Source: Streptomyces sp. NRRL B-1140
GTDB lineage: Bacteria; Actinomycetota; Actinomycetes; Streptomycetales; Streptomycetaceae
Direction of reading: 5' to 3'
Assembly (NCBI RefSeq): GCF_001280065.1
Contig: NZ_LGEA01000002.1
Span: 145,232 to 209,231, forward strand
Length of the DNA stretch: 64,000 nucleotides
A program made the translations under genes and the position numbers. Every line of letters begins with the position of its first letter. The first letter of the stretch is position 1. This document shows, piece after piece, positions 1-10,593 of the stretch. Under the pieces are notes generated by a model. That model ran no database searches and had not been told where the DNA came from. It saw nothing but the letters and a program-made list of their open reading frames with translations.

Positions 1-638
1 GGGTCGCCGATGAGGACCGGGTTGTTCTTGGACTTGCGGCTGAGGATCTGGGTGACGCGGCGGATCTCGGCGTCGCGGCCGATGACCGGGTCGAGCTTGC
101 CGTCTCTGGCCTCGGCGACCAGGTCGCGGCCGTACTTCTCCAGGGCCTCGTACGCCACTTCGGGGTTGGCCGAGGTGACGCGCTGGTTGCCGCGGATCTG
201 GGTGAGCGCGCTCAGGAACGAGTCCCGGGTGATGCCGTGCTCCTTGAGCAGCCGTCCGGCGGCGGTGGCCGAGCCCTCCTCGGCCAGGGCCAGCAGGAGG
301 TGCTCCACGGACACGTACTCGTCCTTGAGGCGTTTGGCCTCCCGCTCGGCGGCGTCCAGCAGCCGGGACAGGCGCTGGGTGACGAACACCTGGCCCGGCG
401 CCGCACCCGGGCCGGTCACCTTGGGCCGGCGGGAAAGCTCCTCACGCACTGCCGCACCGAGCTCCTCGGGCTCCCTGCCCGCCTGTTGCAGCAGCCGCGG
501 GATCAGGCCGTCCTCCTGGTCGAGGAGCGCGAGCAGCAGATGCTCACCGTCGACCTCGGTCTGGCCCATGCGGACGGCGGCGGTCTGCGCCTCCTGAAGG
601 GCTTCCTGTGACTTCTGGGTGAGACGGTTCATGTCCAT
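1..638 (-). CDS. clpB: ATP-dependent disaggregase ClpB, N-terminal part (cut by window edge)
   Basis: The visible 212 residues are the N-terminal Clp repeat domain (two repeats around [15 protein letters not shown] and [13 protein letters not shown]) and the start of the first AAA+ domain. The window edge falls in NPVLIGDP, just before the Walker A lysine, so most of the protein lies outside. Hsp100 ClpB extracts polypeptides from aggregates and hands them to DnaK. The ATG at 638 is preferred because GGAGGAG lies 12 nt upstream. An ATG at 632 forms an ATGA overlap with the preceding stop and is a possible alternative. It is the last visible gene of the dnaK operon and overlaps the CbpM gene, which suggests coupled translation. 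The family assignment is secure. Confidence 0.93.
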   Translation of the reverse strand, partial: MDMNRLTQKSQEALQEAQTAAVRMGQTEVDGEHLLLALLDQEDGLIPRLLQQAGREPEELGAAVREELSRRPKVTGPGAAPGQVFVTQRLSRLLDAAEREAKRLKDEYVSVEHLLLALAEEGSATAAGRLLKEHGITRDSFLSALTQIRGNQRVTSANPEVAYEALEKYGRDLVAEARDGKLDPVIGRDAEIRRVTQILSRKSKNNPVLIGD

Positions 639-1036
639 GGGGGTGAGTCACTCCTCCTGCCGCGGTCGCGCAGCGCGGCTTCGAGCAGGCTGATGCGGTC
701 GAGCAGGTCGAGCACCAGACCGATGGATGCGTAGTTGAGGCAGAGTCCGGTGCGCAGCCGCTGGACGCGGGCGAGGACCGCCGGGGCCGCGGGGTCGAAC
801 ACCAGGCGCCCCGCGGCGTCGCGCTCGGCGTCGACCAGGCCCAGGGCGACGAAGCGGCGGACCAGGTCGGGATGGACGCCGGCGCGGCGGGCCACGGCGT
901 CGAGGGAAAGCCTGGGCACGGGGACGAGCGCGTAGCGCACGGCCGTGGAGCCGGCGCCCGGCCGTACAGGACGCCCGCTCGCGTCGGCCCGGGTGGTCCG
1001 GCCGCCGGCCGCCGCCCGTGAGGGTCGGTCGCTCAT
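629..1036 (-). CDS. cbpM: MerR-like chaperone modulator (CbpM family)
   Basis: A 135-residue protein with a disordered Arg/Gly-rich N-terminus, then a MerR-type winged helix ([20 protein letters not shown], about residues 43-62) and a short helical tail ending [16 protein letters not shown]. CbpM proteins bind the J-domain of their partner CbpA and restrain it. Placement directly after a CbpA-type gene supports that role, although HspR-type repressors have the same fold and sit in the classical Streptomyces dnaK operon. The ATG at 1036 overlaps the upstream stop as TGATG and has AGGAGG 5 nt upstream; a GTG at 1039 lies too close to that site. Whether this member binds DNA, the J-protein, or both cannot be decided from sequence. 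Confidence 0.82.
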   Translation of the reverse strand: MSDRPSRAAAGGRTTRADASGRPVRPGAGSTAVRYALVPVPRLSLDAVARRAGVHPDLVRRFVALGLVDAERDAAGRLVFDPAAPAVLARVQRLRTGLCLNYASIGLVLDLLDRISLLEAALRDRGRRSDSPPWT

Positions 1037-1989
1037 CACGTCCTCCTGGGATCGTACGAAGAGGTGGCGGCGAGCTCCTCGAACAGCTCGCGCTCCCGGT
1101 CGCTGAGCTTGGGCGGCACCATGACGCGGAGTTCGGCGTAGAGGTTGCCGTCGGCACCGCGCGGGTTCGGCATGCCCTCGCCACGCAGTCGCAGTCGCCG
1201 GCCGCTGGAGGAGCCCGCGGGCACCGTGACCTTGGCCGTGCCGCCGCCCGGGGTGGGCACCGGAACCGTCGCGCCCAGCGCGGCCTCCCAGGGGGCGACG
1301 GGAAGCTGCACGTACACGTCCCGGCCGTCCAGCCGGAACCGAGGGTGCGGTTGGATACGCACCCGCAGATACAGATCCCCCGCGGCGGCGTCACCACTGC
1401 CCCGTCCTCCCTCGCCCGCCAGCCGGATGCGCTGCCCATCCGTGACACCAGGCGGTACGTCGACCTCGTACCGCCGTGGCTGCCCGGTGGGACCGGCGAG
1501 CGTGACGGTGCGGCGGCCGCCCCTGTACGCCTCCTCGACGGTGAGCGGCAGTTCGGCCTCCTGGTCGGCCCCCGGTACGCCGCCGGGGGCGGCGCCTGCT
1601 CCGAAGAGCGAGCCGAGCAGGTCTTCGATGTCGACGCCCTCCGCTGCGAAGTCGTCGCCGAAACCGGTGTACCGGGCACGGGGGCCGCCTGCACCAGCGG
1701 TCCTCCGCGTGCGGAAGCCGCCGCCGGGTCCCGCGCCGGCACCGACCCGCTCCTCCCAGTCCTCGGGGACCTTCCGGAAGTCCTCGCCGAAGCGGTCGTA
1801 ACGGGCCCGGGTTTTGGGGTCCGACAGGACGCTGTACGCCTCGTTGAGGTCCTTGAAGCGTTCTTCCGCTCCCGGGTCCTTGTTCACGTCGGGGTGGTAC
1901 TTGCGGGCGAGTTTGCGATATGCCTGTTGGATCTCGTCCTGGGTCGCGGTCCGTGAAACGCCCAGCACCTCGTAGAAGTCCTGTGCCAT
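1036..1989 (-). CDS. cbpA: DnaJ/CbpA-type co-chaperone without zinc finger
   Basis: The 317-residue protein has an N-terminal J-domain with the HPD tripeptide at residues 32-34, a Gly-rich linker (about 75-135) and two beta-rich C-terminal client-binding domains ([32 protein letters not shown]). No CxxCxGxG zinc-finger repeats are present, so it is the class B (CbpA-like) type rather than canonical DnaJ. It stimulates DnaK ATP hydrolysis and delivers clients. The gene starts 6 bp after grpE and overlaps the CbpM gene at its 3' end, so the four genes are probably co-translated. dnaJ would be an acceptable alternative name. Confidence 0.93.
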   Translation of the reverse strand: MAQDFYEVLGVSRTATQDEIQQAYRKLARKYHPDVNKDPGAEERFKDLNEAYSVLSDPKTRARYDRFGEDFRKVPEDWEERVGAGAGPGGGFRTRRTAGAGGPRARYTGFGDDFAAEGVDIEDLLGSLFGAGAAPGGVPGADQEAELPLTVEEAYRGGRRTVTLAGPTGQPRRYEVDVPPGVTDGQRIRLAGEGGRGSGDAAAGDLYLRVRIQPHPRFRLDGRDVYVQLPVAPWEAALGATVPVPTPGGGTAKVTVPAGSSSGRRLRLRGEGMPNPRGADGNLYAELRVMVPPKLSDRERELFEELAATSSYDPRRT

Positions 1990-1995
1990 GACCGG

Positions 1996-2598
1996 TCACT
2001 CCCGCTTCGCGACCGTCACTGCGGCGGGCCTGAGCTGCCGTTCGCCGTCACCGTAGCCCGGCCGCAGCACCTCCACGACCGTGCCGGGTGGGGCGTCGGG
2101 GTCGTGGACGACGCCGACCACCTCGTGCCGCGCTGGATCGAAGGCGACGCCGGTCTCCGCGTGCCGCGGGTAGCCGAGCAGTTCGAGGACGTTCACCCCT
2201 TGGTCGCGGACCGCCCGGACGCCCTCCACGATCGCGCCGGGGTCGGATCCCGCATGAGTCAGAGCGAGTTCGAGGTTGTCCAGGACGGGCAGGAAGGCGG
2301 CGGCCGTGCGGGACCGCTCGGCCGTCCGCTCCCGCTCCAGTTCCCTGGTGTGGCGCTTGCGGAGATTGTCGAGGTCGGCGAGCGCGCGCCGCCAGCGGTC
2401 CTCGAGTTCCCTGAGCTCGGCCGTGTGCTCGTCCTCGGACGGCGCGGGGCCGCCGGCCGCGTCGGGGCCTGGTGCCTCGTCCGTGTCAGACCCCGGCCCG
2501 GTCGGCGGGCCCGAGCGCGGAAGATCCCCTCGGGGAGGGCGTGCGGCGCCCTCCGGAGCCGGGTCGGCCGGGTCGGATTCCCTGGGGTGGATCGGCAT
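1996..2598 (-). CDS. grpE: Nucleotide exchange factor GrpE
   Basis: A 200-residue GrpE that exchanges ADP for ATP on DnaK. The first 60 residues are Pro/Asp/Gly-rich and look disordered. A long coiled coil follows (LRELEDRWRRALADLDNLRKR), then the beta-wing core with FLPVLDNLELAL and VLRPGYGDGERQLRPAAVTVA, the signature end of the family. GAGGAAA precedes the ATG at 2598, and the gene starts 9 bp after the dnaK stop. The N-terminal tail is longer and more acidic/Pro-rich than in E. coli GrpE, as is usual for actinobacteria. Confidence 0.95.
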   Translation of the reverse strand: MPIHPRESDPADPAPEGAARPPRGDLPRSGPPTGPGSDTDEAPGPDAAGGPAPSEDEHTAELRELEDRWRRALADLDNLRKRHTRELERERTAERSRTAAAFLPVLDNLELALTHAGSDPGAIVEGVRAVRDQGVNVLELLGYPRHAETGVAFDPARHEVVGVVHDPDAPPGTVVEVLRPGYGDGERQLRPAAVTVAKRE

Positions 2599-2607
2599 GG
2601 CGTTTCC

Positions 2608-4518
<1,911 letters not shown>

Positions 4519-4570
4519 GAGGAACTCCTCCCGATGCGACGGCACGCGCCGCACCTGCGGATCCGAACGT

Positions 4571-5059
4571 TCAGGTATGGGCGGGACGGCCGCCGGCGCC
4601 GGTGGTCTGCAAGCCGCCGAGCAGCCGTACCGCCTCGTCGGCGACCGCTTCGTCCACGACGACGTCGTACCGGCTGGGCTGCATCGAGCGGACCGAGGCG
4701 AAGTCCCGGCGGCCGCCCTGCAGGGCGTACAGCAGCAGACCGAACAGCGCGCCCACGATCGCCCCGAAAATCAAGCCGTAGAGGGCGACGAGCAGGGCGG
4801 AGACGAGCGGGTCCACCCAGTCCACCAAGCCGAAGAGCCAGCCGATCAGCGCACCGGGAAGGGCCCCGCTCGCCGCTCCGTGCAGGGCGGCCCTGCCGTA
4901 GTCCATACGGCCGACGACCTGCTCGACGAGGCGGACGTCCTGGCCGATGATGGCCACCCTCTCCACGGGAAACCCCCGGTCCGAGAGATGGTCGACGGCG
5001 CGCTCGGCTTCCTGGTACGTCTCGTACGCGGCAACGGGCCTGCGAGGCTGCTCGGTCAT
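4571..5059 (-). CDS. General stress protein 17M-like (YflT-domain) membrane protein
   Basis: The 162-residue protein begins with a short alpha/beta domain ([37 protein letters not shown]) typical of the YflT/general stress protein 17M family. A Gly/Ala-rich hydrophobic stretch with one or two membrane helices follows ([29 protein letters not shown], about 95-122), then a C-terminal return segment containing [17 protein letters not shown]. The family is stress-induced and its biochemical role is unknown. The ATG at 5059 was chosen because the family N-terminus starts there and AAGGA lies upstream; the longer reading frame has no family-like sequence. It lies 52 bp upstream of dnaK on the same strand and is probably the first gene of the operon. 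Confidence 0.75.
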   Translation of the reverse strand: MTEQPRRPVAAYETYQEAERAVDHLSDRGFPVERVAIIGQDVRLVEQVVGRMDYGRAALHGAASGALPGALIGWLFGLVDWVDPLVSALLVALYGLIFGAIVGALFGLLLYALQGGRRDFASVRSMQPSRYDVVVDEAVADEAVRLLGGLQTTGAGGRPAHT

Positions 5060-5277
5060 TGCCCAGTCCTTCCTGCCGACGGGCACGGCCGCCCACGGCA
5101 CACCCCAGGCTCGCGAACCGAGGAGCTCTACGCCTGCGCCCGGCAGGTCAAAGAACGACGGAGCCCGTCCCCCCGCGAGCACGAGGCGAAAACTCCGAAG
5201 ACCTGGGGTGAGCCGGTCGCAGCGGGGTACGCGAAGGCCGCCCACCTCTCTGAGGGCTCGGGAAAGGGAGTGATCCC

Positions 5278-7056
5278 ATGGTCGGCCGCTGGGGCCGGAA
5301 CATGCGCCGAGGCCGTCCCGTCCAGGAAGGCCGCCTTCCACGGGGCCGTCCCGGGCGGCACCCGACGGTCTCGTGGAGAGGGTCCCGCCCGCACCTTCCC
5401 AGCCCGGCCGACCCTCCCCACGAGCTGCTGGCAATCTCCCGCCTCATGTTCGACAGCCGGAACGAAGGCGAGATCCTGCGCCTGGCCATGGACCACCTGT
5501 CGGCCGTCGGCCCGTACAGAGCCGAGGCCGGATACCTCAGGGTGCACGGCCGGCTGGTCTCCAGCCCGCAGGGCGGGCCGGACCCTGCGTCAGCCGTCGA
5601 CCGGACGGTGCGAGAGCTGACGGGGCAGGACGGCCCCGTCGCAGTTCCCGGCCGGTCACGGGGCCGGGCCCTGGCCCTGCACGGACCCGGTGGACTGCAC
5701 GGCTACCTCGTGGTGACGTCTCGCTCCCGGCCCACCCGTGCCCAGCACTTCCTGCTCGCCGTACTGGTACGCCTCACCGCCGCAGCCCTGTCGGTCGCCG
5801 TGGCGCACCGCCGCCAGCAGGAAGGCGCACTGGAGCTGCACCGACTGCGACGAGAGCGGGCAACCCTCCAGCGGCGGCTGATCTCCCTCGTGGTCGAGAC
5901 GGGATATCAGCGGGCCGTGCACGAGGCCCTCGCCGAGGTCACGGCCTCGGGAGGCGGCGAGGAGGCCATCACCGGCGCACTGCATGAGCTCACCGGATTT
6001 CCCGTGCTGGTGGAGGACCGCTTCGGCCGACTGCGGTCCTGGTCCGGTCCCGGCCGGCCCGAGCCCTATCCGGAACCGGACCCCGCACGCCATGCGGAGA
6101 TGCTCCAGGAGGTCGCCCGAAGAGGCGGACCCGTGCGCATCAAGGACCGGCTCATCTCCGTGATACGCCCACGCGGTGAGGTCCTCGGAGTGCTGGCCCT
6201 GGTCGATCCCCGGGACGACGCCGACGAGTACACCCTGTTCGCCTTGGAGCACGCCGCCACCTCACTCGCCCTGGAAATGTCGCATCTGCGCCACCTGGCG
6301 GAGGTGGAGCTGCGACTGCACCGCGAACTGGTCGACGACCTTCTGGGGGGCACGGACGAGGCGAGCGCCTACGCCCGGTCGGAGGCGTTCGGACACGACC
6401 TGCACCGCATCCAGTACGTGGTCGTCGTGCAGTGGACGAGCCGGGCCTCGGACGACGCCTTCGCGCGGACCGTGGGCCGGGCGGCTTCGGCCGTGGGCAT
6501 GCCGTCGCTGGTGACCCGGCGCTCCGACCACGTGGTCCTGGTCGCCGAGGGCAGGCCCGACGACCACGCCCTGTACGAGACGCTCACCCGGGAGACCGGC
6601 ACCCCGGACGGGACGATCGGGGTGAGCGCCCGGTGCGACACCCCGGACGGTATTCCCGGCCGCTACCAGGAAGCACTGCGTGCCCTGGAGGTACGCCGCC
6701 GGTCTCGAAGCCGGTACGGCACGACGTTCTTCGACGATCTGGGCCTCTACCGCATCCTGGGACCCGGGAACGACTACCAGGAGCTGGAGGGGTTCGTCCG
6801 GGAATGGCTCGGAGAGCTCGTCGACTACGACGGCGTCCACCGTGCGGCGCTCGTGGAGACTCTGTCCCGGTACTTCGACTGCGGCGGCAACTACGCCGAG
6901 ACCGCCGAATCCCTCGCGATCCACCGCAGCACGCTTCGCTACCGGCTCCAGCGCATCCGCGAGATCAGCGGCCATGACCTCACGAACGTGGAGGACCGCC
7001 TCAACCTGCAGGTTGCGACCAGGGTGTGGAAGATCATGCTGGGCGGACCCGGTTGA
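5278..7056 (+). CDS. PucR/CdaR-family transcriptional regulator with GAF-like sensor
   Basis: The 592-residue protein has a GAF-like N-terminal sensor (about 55-190), a coiled linker (QEGALELHRLRRERATLQRRL), a second sensor-like domain (about 220-350) and a C-terminal PucR helix-turn-helix near 530-575 with NYAETAESLAIHRSTLRYRLQRI. Such proteins regulate catabolic or stress genes in response to an unknown ligand. The start at 5278 has GGGAG 7 nt upstream, but the first 45 residues are Arg/Pro-rich and unlike the family, so translation might begin further in. It diverges from the chaperone operon and converges on an acyl-CoA dehydrogenase gene 29 bp away. The target genes are unknown. Confidence 0.85.
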   Translation: MVGRWGRNMRRGRPVQEGRLPRGRPGRHPTVSWRGSRPHLPSPADPPHELLAISRLMFDSRNEGEILRLAMDHLSAVGPYRAEAGYLRVHGRLVSSPQGGPDPASAVDRTVRELTGQDGPVAVPGRSRGRALALHGPGGLHGYLVVTSRSRPTRAQHFLLAVLVRLTAAALSVAVAHRRQQEGALELHRLRRERATLQRRLISLVVETGYQRAVHEALAEVTASGGGEEAITGALHELTGFPVLVEDRFGRLRSWSGPGRPEPYPEPDPARHAEMLQEVARRGGPVRIKDRLISVIRPRGEVLGVLALVDPRDDADEYTLFALEHAATSLALEMSHLRHLAEVELRLHRELVDDLLGGTDEASAYARSEAFGHDLHRIQYVVVVQWTSRASDDAFARTVGRAASAVGMPSLVTRRSDHVVLVAEGRPDDHALYETLTRETGTPDGTIGVSARCDTPDGIPGRYQEALRALEVRRRSRSRYGTTFFDDLGLYRILGPGNDYQELEGFVREWLGELVDYDGVHRAALVETLSRYFDCGGNYAETAESLAIHRSTLRYRLQRIREISGHDLTNVEDRLNLQVATRVWKIMLGGPG

Positions 7057-7085
7057 GGTGCCGACGCACCGACGACAACACCGCG

Positions 7086-8264
7086 TCAGCGGCGCACCCT
7101 CGGCATCCCCAGCCCGATCCACGAGATGATCTCCCGCTGGATCTCGTTGTTGCCGCCGCCGAAGGTGAAGATGACCGCCGAGCGGTAGCCGCGTTCGAGT
7201 TCGCCGTGCAGAACCGCTCCGGCCGAGCCCTCCTTCAGGGCGCCGGGGGCCGCGACGATCTCCATGAGCCAGGCGTAGGCGTCGCGCCGGGCCTCCGAGC
7301 CGTAGACCTTAGCGGCTGAGGCGTCCTGGGGGGTGAGGGTGCCGTCCTGGACGGCGCCGACCATCTGCCGGTTGAGCAGTTTGAGCGCGTCCAGCCGGGC
7401 GTGGGTGCGGGCCAGGAGGCGGCGTACCCAGGGCAGGTCGACGACGCGGCGGCCGTCGGCGAGCTTGGTCTCCATCGCCCAGCGCTGCACGTCGTGCAGG
7501 GCGCGGATGGCCATGGTGCCGTGGGCGGCCAGGGTCACACGCTCGTGGTTGAGCTGGTTGGTGATCAGCCGCCAGCCCTGGTTCTCGGCGCCGACCCGGC
7601 GCGAGACGGGGACGCGGACGTTCTCGTAGTAGCTGGCGGTGGTGTCGTGCGAGGCGAGGGTGTTGATCAGGGTGCAGGAGTAGCCGGGGTCGGAGGTGGG
7701 CACCAGGAGCATGGTGATGCCCTTGTGCGGCGGGGCCCCGGGGTCGGTGCGCACGGCCAGCCACACCCAGTCGGCCGTGTCGCCGTTGGTCGTCCAGATC
7801 TTCTGGCCGATGACGACGTACTCGTCGCCTTCCCGGACGGCCCGGGTGCGCAGGGAAGCGAGGTCGGTGCCGGCGCCGGGCTCGCTGTAGCCGATGGCGA
7901 AGTCGATCTCCCCGGAGAGGATCCTCGGCAGGAAGTACGCCTTCTGTTCATCGGTGCCGTAAGCCATGATCGTCGGACCGACGGTGTTGAGCGCCATGAG
8001 CGGCAGCGGGACACCGGCCTGGGCGGCTTCGTCGAAGAAGATGAACTGCTCCATGGCCGTCAGGCCGCGCCCGCCGTACTCCTTCGGCCAGCCCACGCCG
8101 AGCCAGCCGTCCGTGCCGAGCCGCCGGATGGTCTCGCGGTAGAACCGCTTCCGGACGGCCGGATCGCCGTGCCGGGCGTACGCCTGGTCCGGGACCAGTC
8201 CGGCGAAGTAGGACCGCAGTTCGGTGCGCAGCCGCTGCTGCTCGGGCGTGTATTCGAGGTGCAC
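7086..8264 (-). CDS. Acyl-CoA dehydrogenase family flavoprotein
   Basis: A full-length 392-residue acyl-CoA dehydrogenase: all-alpha N-terminal domain, beta core with GYSEPGAGTDLASLRTRA and VVIGQKIWTTNGDTADWVWL, and C-terminal four-helix FAD domain ending GGGNNEIQREIISWIGLG. It resembles actinobacterial FadE proteins acting on branched or steroid-derived acyl-CoA, but the substrate cannot be read off. The GTG at 8264 is preferred over an upstream start because GGAGG lies 4 nt before it and the family begins with YTPEQQRLR. No other beta-oxidation gene is adjacent. fadH further along the window acts in the same general pathway but is not linked. Confidence 0.9.
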   Translation of the reverse strand: MHLEYTPEQQRLRTELRSYFAGLVPDQAYARHGDPAVRKRFYRETIRRLGTDGWLGVGWPKEYGGRGLTAMEQFIFFDEAAQAGVPLPLMALNTVGPTIMAYGTDEQKAYFLPRILSGEIDFAIGYSEPGAGTDLASLRTRAVREGDEYVVIGQKIWTTNGDTADWVWLAVRTDPGAPPHKGITMLLVPTSDPGYSCTLINTLASHDTTASYYENVRVPVSRRVGAENQGWRLITNQLNHERVTLAAHGTMAIRALHDVQRWAMETKLADGRRVVDLPWVRRLLARTHARLDALKLLNRQMVGAVQDGTLTPQDASAAKVYGSEARRDAYAWLMEIVAAPGALKEGSAGAVLHGELERGYRSAVIFTFGGGNNEIQREIISWIGLGMPRVRR

Positions 8265-8340
8265 GGCGCCTCCAGGCTCCCAAGGCCGGTCCTGTCGGCG
8301 CACACCGTAGAACGTGTTTCAGAAATTGGGAATGGCGTTG

Positions 8341-8715
8341 TCAGTTCAGCGTGGCGAGGAAGTCCGTGCACGCCCGTGCGCAGGAGCGGCACGCCGCCGC
8401 CGAGCCCTCCGCTCCCGGTTGCCGGTCGAAGACGTGGGCGGCTTCCAGGCACACGGTCCGGCACCACTCCACCTGGACCCGGATGGTGCCTTCGTCCACC
8501 TGGTTCTGCTCGGACAGCACACGGCAGGTCGCGTCGCAGACCTCCGCGCACATGATGCCCTTGCGTCGTACGAGTTCCTGGTTCTCGGTGCCGTCGGGAT
8601 CCACGAGGCTGGCGCGCAGCGCACACGCCCGCGCGCACTCGGTACACGCCTGCGCACAGGCGAAGCGGTCCTCCAGGAACCGGAACAGCTCCTGCTGGGA
8701 TGTCGTCGAAGTCAC
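8341..8715 (-). CDS. Cys-rich four-helix-bundle copper-binding protein (DUF326-like)
   Basis: About 124 residues with a repeating helical Cys pattern: CAQACTECARAC, MCAEVCDATC, WCRTVCLEAA, CRSCARACTDF. This is the signature of the ferredoxin-like/DUF326 family, which folds as a four-helix bundle whose inner cysteines can bind copper(I). A cytosolic metal-storage or detoxification role is plausible, as there is no signal peptide. The GTG at 8715 is chosen because homology-like sequence begins at TSQQELFRFLEDRF; the Shine-Dalgarno is weak. The longer frame back to 8847 overlaps the divergent small membrane gene and looks like read-through of the intergenic region. Confidence 0.8.
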   Translation of the reverse strand: MTSTTSQQELFRFLEDRFACAQACTECARACALRASLVDPDGTENQELVRRKGIMCAEVCDATCRVLSEQNQVDEGTIRVQVEWCRTVCLEAAHVFDRQPGAEGSAAACRSCARACTDFLATLN

Positions 8716-8834
8716 AACGCGCGGGTAGCCCCGGTCGACGGCCGTCAAACCCGGTGTTCCCCAGGGTTCCTTCCGGTGCGGCCGGCATCCGTGCCCAGCA
8801 GGTTCAGGGAGGGGACCCCGGGTACCCGCGTGCC

Positions 8835-9200
8835 ATGAATAGCGCATGGATGGAGATGGCCGCGGGCCGTGGCGCCGTCGGCATGGGGCTGATCGTGGCG
8901 GGTGTGGTGGTCGTGGCCCTGCTGTTGGGGGCCTTCGTCCTCGGTGTTCGCGTCAAGCGCAGGGAGCTGCCCACACCGCGGCCGGACGAGCAGCCGAGGC
9001 TGCCCGACGGGGGCCCGGTCCGCGAGACGAGTGAGCGCCGGGAGCCCGAGGAGGTCCCCCGAAGCGAGGAGCGCCTGACCCCGCACCAGCTCAAGGGCCA
9101 CGGCAATCAGAGCGACCGGACCAGCGCGTCGCAGGAACGCCCGCGCTGGAACGAGGGCGGCAGCGGCGGCTTCGGCAGCGGCGGCCCGGGAGCCCGCTGA
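8835..9200 (+). CDS. Small single-pass membrane protein (DUF6479-like)
   Basis: A 121-residue protein with one N-terminal membrane helix (VGMGLIVAGVVVVALLLGAFVLGV, about residues 15-38), a short basic stop-transfer (RVKRRE) and a hydrophilic Pro/Glu/Arg-rich cytosolic tail ending in a Ser/Gly repeat (GGSGGFGSGG). It resembles the DUF6479 family common in Streptomyces, whose function is unknown. Several in-frame ATGs (8835, 8850, 8856) could serve; 8835 matches the family start MNSAWMEMAAG. A strong rho-independent terminator follows at 9247-9277. Confidence 0.75.
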   Translation: MNSAWMEMAAGRGAVGMGLIVAGVVVVALLLGAFVLGVRVKRRELPTPRPDEQPRLPDGGPVRETSERREPEEVPRSEERLTPHQLKGHGNQSDRTSASQERPRWNEGGSGGFGSGGPGAR

Positions 9201-9246
9201 CCCCACCGCCCGGCTCGTACGGCACGTCGTACGCATATCCGGAAGA

Positions 9247-9277
9247 GGGGCCCGTGCCTGTGCACGGGCCCCTTTTT
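9247..9277 (+). terminator. Rho-independent terminator
   Basis: An 11-bp perfect stem GGGGCCCGTGC / GCACGGGCCCC with a 4-nt loop is followed by five T residues. It lies 46 bp after the small membrane protein gene and upstream of the sigma factor gene, so it separates the two transcription units. A real U-tract makes it the clearest intrinsic terminator in the window. Confidence 0.9.
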
Positions 9278-9397
9278 GCGTGCCCGGATCCGGGATCCGG
9301 CGAGGTGAGGTGGATCACAGGCTTCAAGTGCATCGCGGAAGGGGGGCCGGCGTCTTTTGAGAGGTGTAAGGGGCCACTGAGACGCAGGACGGTGAGG

Positions 9398-9904
9398 ATG
9401 GAGCAGTTTCGGGCGGACGGCTTCGACGAGTTCGCGGCCGCCCGTTGGTCGGCGCTGCTCCATGTCGCGCGTCTGCTCACGGGAGGCGACCGGCAGCGGG
9501 CCGAGGATCTGGTGCAGGAGGCGTTGGTCAAGCTGTGGTTCGCCTGGCCGAAGGTGGCCGAACAGGCTCCCGAGGCGTATGTCCGGACGGTGCTGGTGCG
9601 GCTGGCTGCCCGCTCGGCGCGGCGGCGCTGGTGGGGGGAGCGCCCGGTGGAGCACCTGCCCGACCGGGCCGAACCGGGCGACGTGTCGTCCGCCGTCGCG
9701 GAACGTTCGCGGCTGGAGACGGCACTGGCCCAGCTGTCGCCCAAGCAGCGGGCCGCGGTGGTGCTGCGCTATTACGAGGACCTGCCCGAGGCCCAAGTCG
9801 CCCAGGTGCTGGGCTGTCCGGTGGGCACTGCCCGGTCTCATGCGTCACGCGGAGTCGCCCGGCTCCGCCAGATCCTGTCCGGCACCGTCAGGCCCGTGGG
9901 GTGA
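9398..9904 (+). CDS. SigE-family ECF RNA polymerase sigma factor
   Basis: A 168-residue ECF sigma factor. Region 2 is at about 8-70 (ALLHVARLLTGGDRQRAEDLVQEALVKLWFAW) and region 4 at about 105-165, with the helix-turn-helix LPEAQVAQVLGCPVGTARSHASRGVARLRQ. This is the Streptomyces SigE-family subgroup usually annotated next to a membrane anti-sigma-like protein, as here. The ATG at 9398 is chosen since the family starts MEQFRADGFDEF and AGGA lies 8 nt upstream; the longer frame would run into the upstream terminator. The next gene begins 11 bp downstream. The regulon is unknown. Confidence 0.92.
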   Translation: MEQFRADGFDEFAAARWSALLHVARLLTGGDRQRAEDLVQEALVKLWFAWPKVAEQAPEAYVRTVLVRLAARSARRRWWGERPVEHLPDRAEPGDVSSAVAERSRLETALAQLSPKQRAAVVLRYYEDLPEAQVAQVLGCPVGTARSHASRGVARLRQILSGTVRPVG

Positions 9905-9915
9905 AAGGAGTACCG

Positions 9916-10455
9916 ATGGACGACTTCGAGCGGGACCTGTCGCGGCTGATGCACGACACCCGGCAGCACTCCCCTTACGAGCCCGAGCACCGGCAGCGGC
10001 TGCACGCGGGCATCCGGGCCCGCCGCCGGTCGCGGTTGCTGTGGAAGGCGGGCGGCTCGGCCGTGGCGGTGGCCGGGCTCGGCGTCGGACTGGCCCTGCT
10101 GCCCAGCATGTTCACCCGCGCCCAGCCCGCAGACCACCGGCCGCAGCCGGTGACGAGCCCGACGGCCTCGCCGGACATCACCCCGACGAGCCCGGCCCCG
10201 GCGCCGAGCACGACCCCGACCGAGCTGCCCGAGACGACCCTGCCCGCGACCACGACCACGACCCCGACCACCACCGGCGGCATCACCCCGTCCGGGAGGA
10301 CGACCGAGCCGGCCGACCCAGCACCGACCACCAGGGCCTCCGAGCGCCGGACCCCGCCGACAACGCCCGCGCCACCTCCCTCCTCGGCACCGTCGACGGC
10401 CCCGCCGTCGGCTCCGTACTCCGAACAGCCCTCCGCATCGGTCCACCCCGAGTAG
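9916..10455 (+). CDS. Membrane-anchored Thr/Pro-rich protein, probable sigma-factor partner
   Basis: 179 residues. A short cytosolic N-terminus (MDDFERDLSRLMHDTRQ, HRQRLHAGIRARRRSRLLWK) is followed by one membrane helix (SAVAVAGLGVGLALLPSMF, about 48-66) and a long outside tail of Thr, Pro and Ser (PTTTTTTPTTT-like stretches). The layout fits an anti-sigma factor or sigma-linked sensor: cytosolic segment, one helix, extracellular spacer. No ZAS zinc motif (HxxxCxxC) is present, so classical RsrA/RseA chemistry is not supported. AAAGGAG precedes the ATG at 9916 and the gap to the sigma gene is 11 bp, indicating an operon. Confidence 0.65.
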   Translation: MDDFERDLSRLMHDTRQHSPYEPEHRQRLHAGIRARRRSRLLWKAGGSAVAVAGLGVGLALLPSMFTRAQPADHRPQPVTSPTASPDITPTSPAPAPSTTPTELPETTLPATTTTTPTTTGGITPSGRTTEPADPAPTTRASERRTPPTTPAPPPSSAPSTAPPSAPYSEQPSASVHPE

Positions 10456-10593
10456 CCGCCTGAGCGGCAGTTCCCGCCAGGGGCACCCCCGCCCCGACCT
10501 CTTCGACGCTCCACCCGACACGGGCGCCTTCGGCATGCCCGAAACCGGCGCCCGGGCATGCCCCCACGCCAGAAAAGAGACCGTGAGACAGCC

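Noticed and set aside
5060..5277. HAIR (HspR) operator expected for a dnaK operon
   Set aside because: No CTTGAGT-N7-ACTCAAG-like repeat is present in this gap or in 4519-4570.
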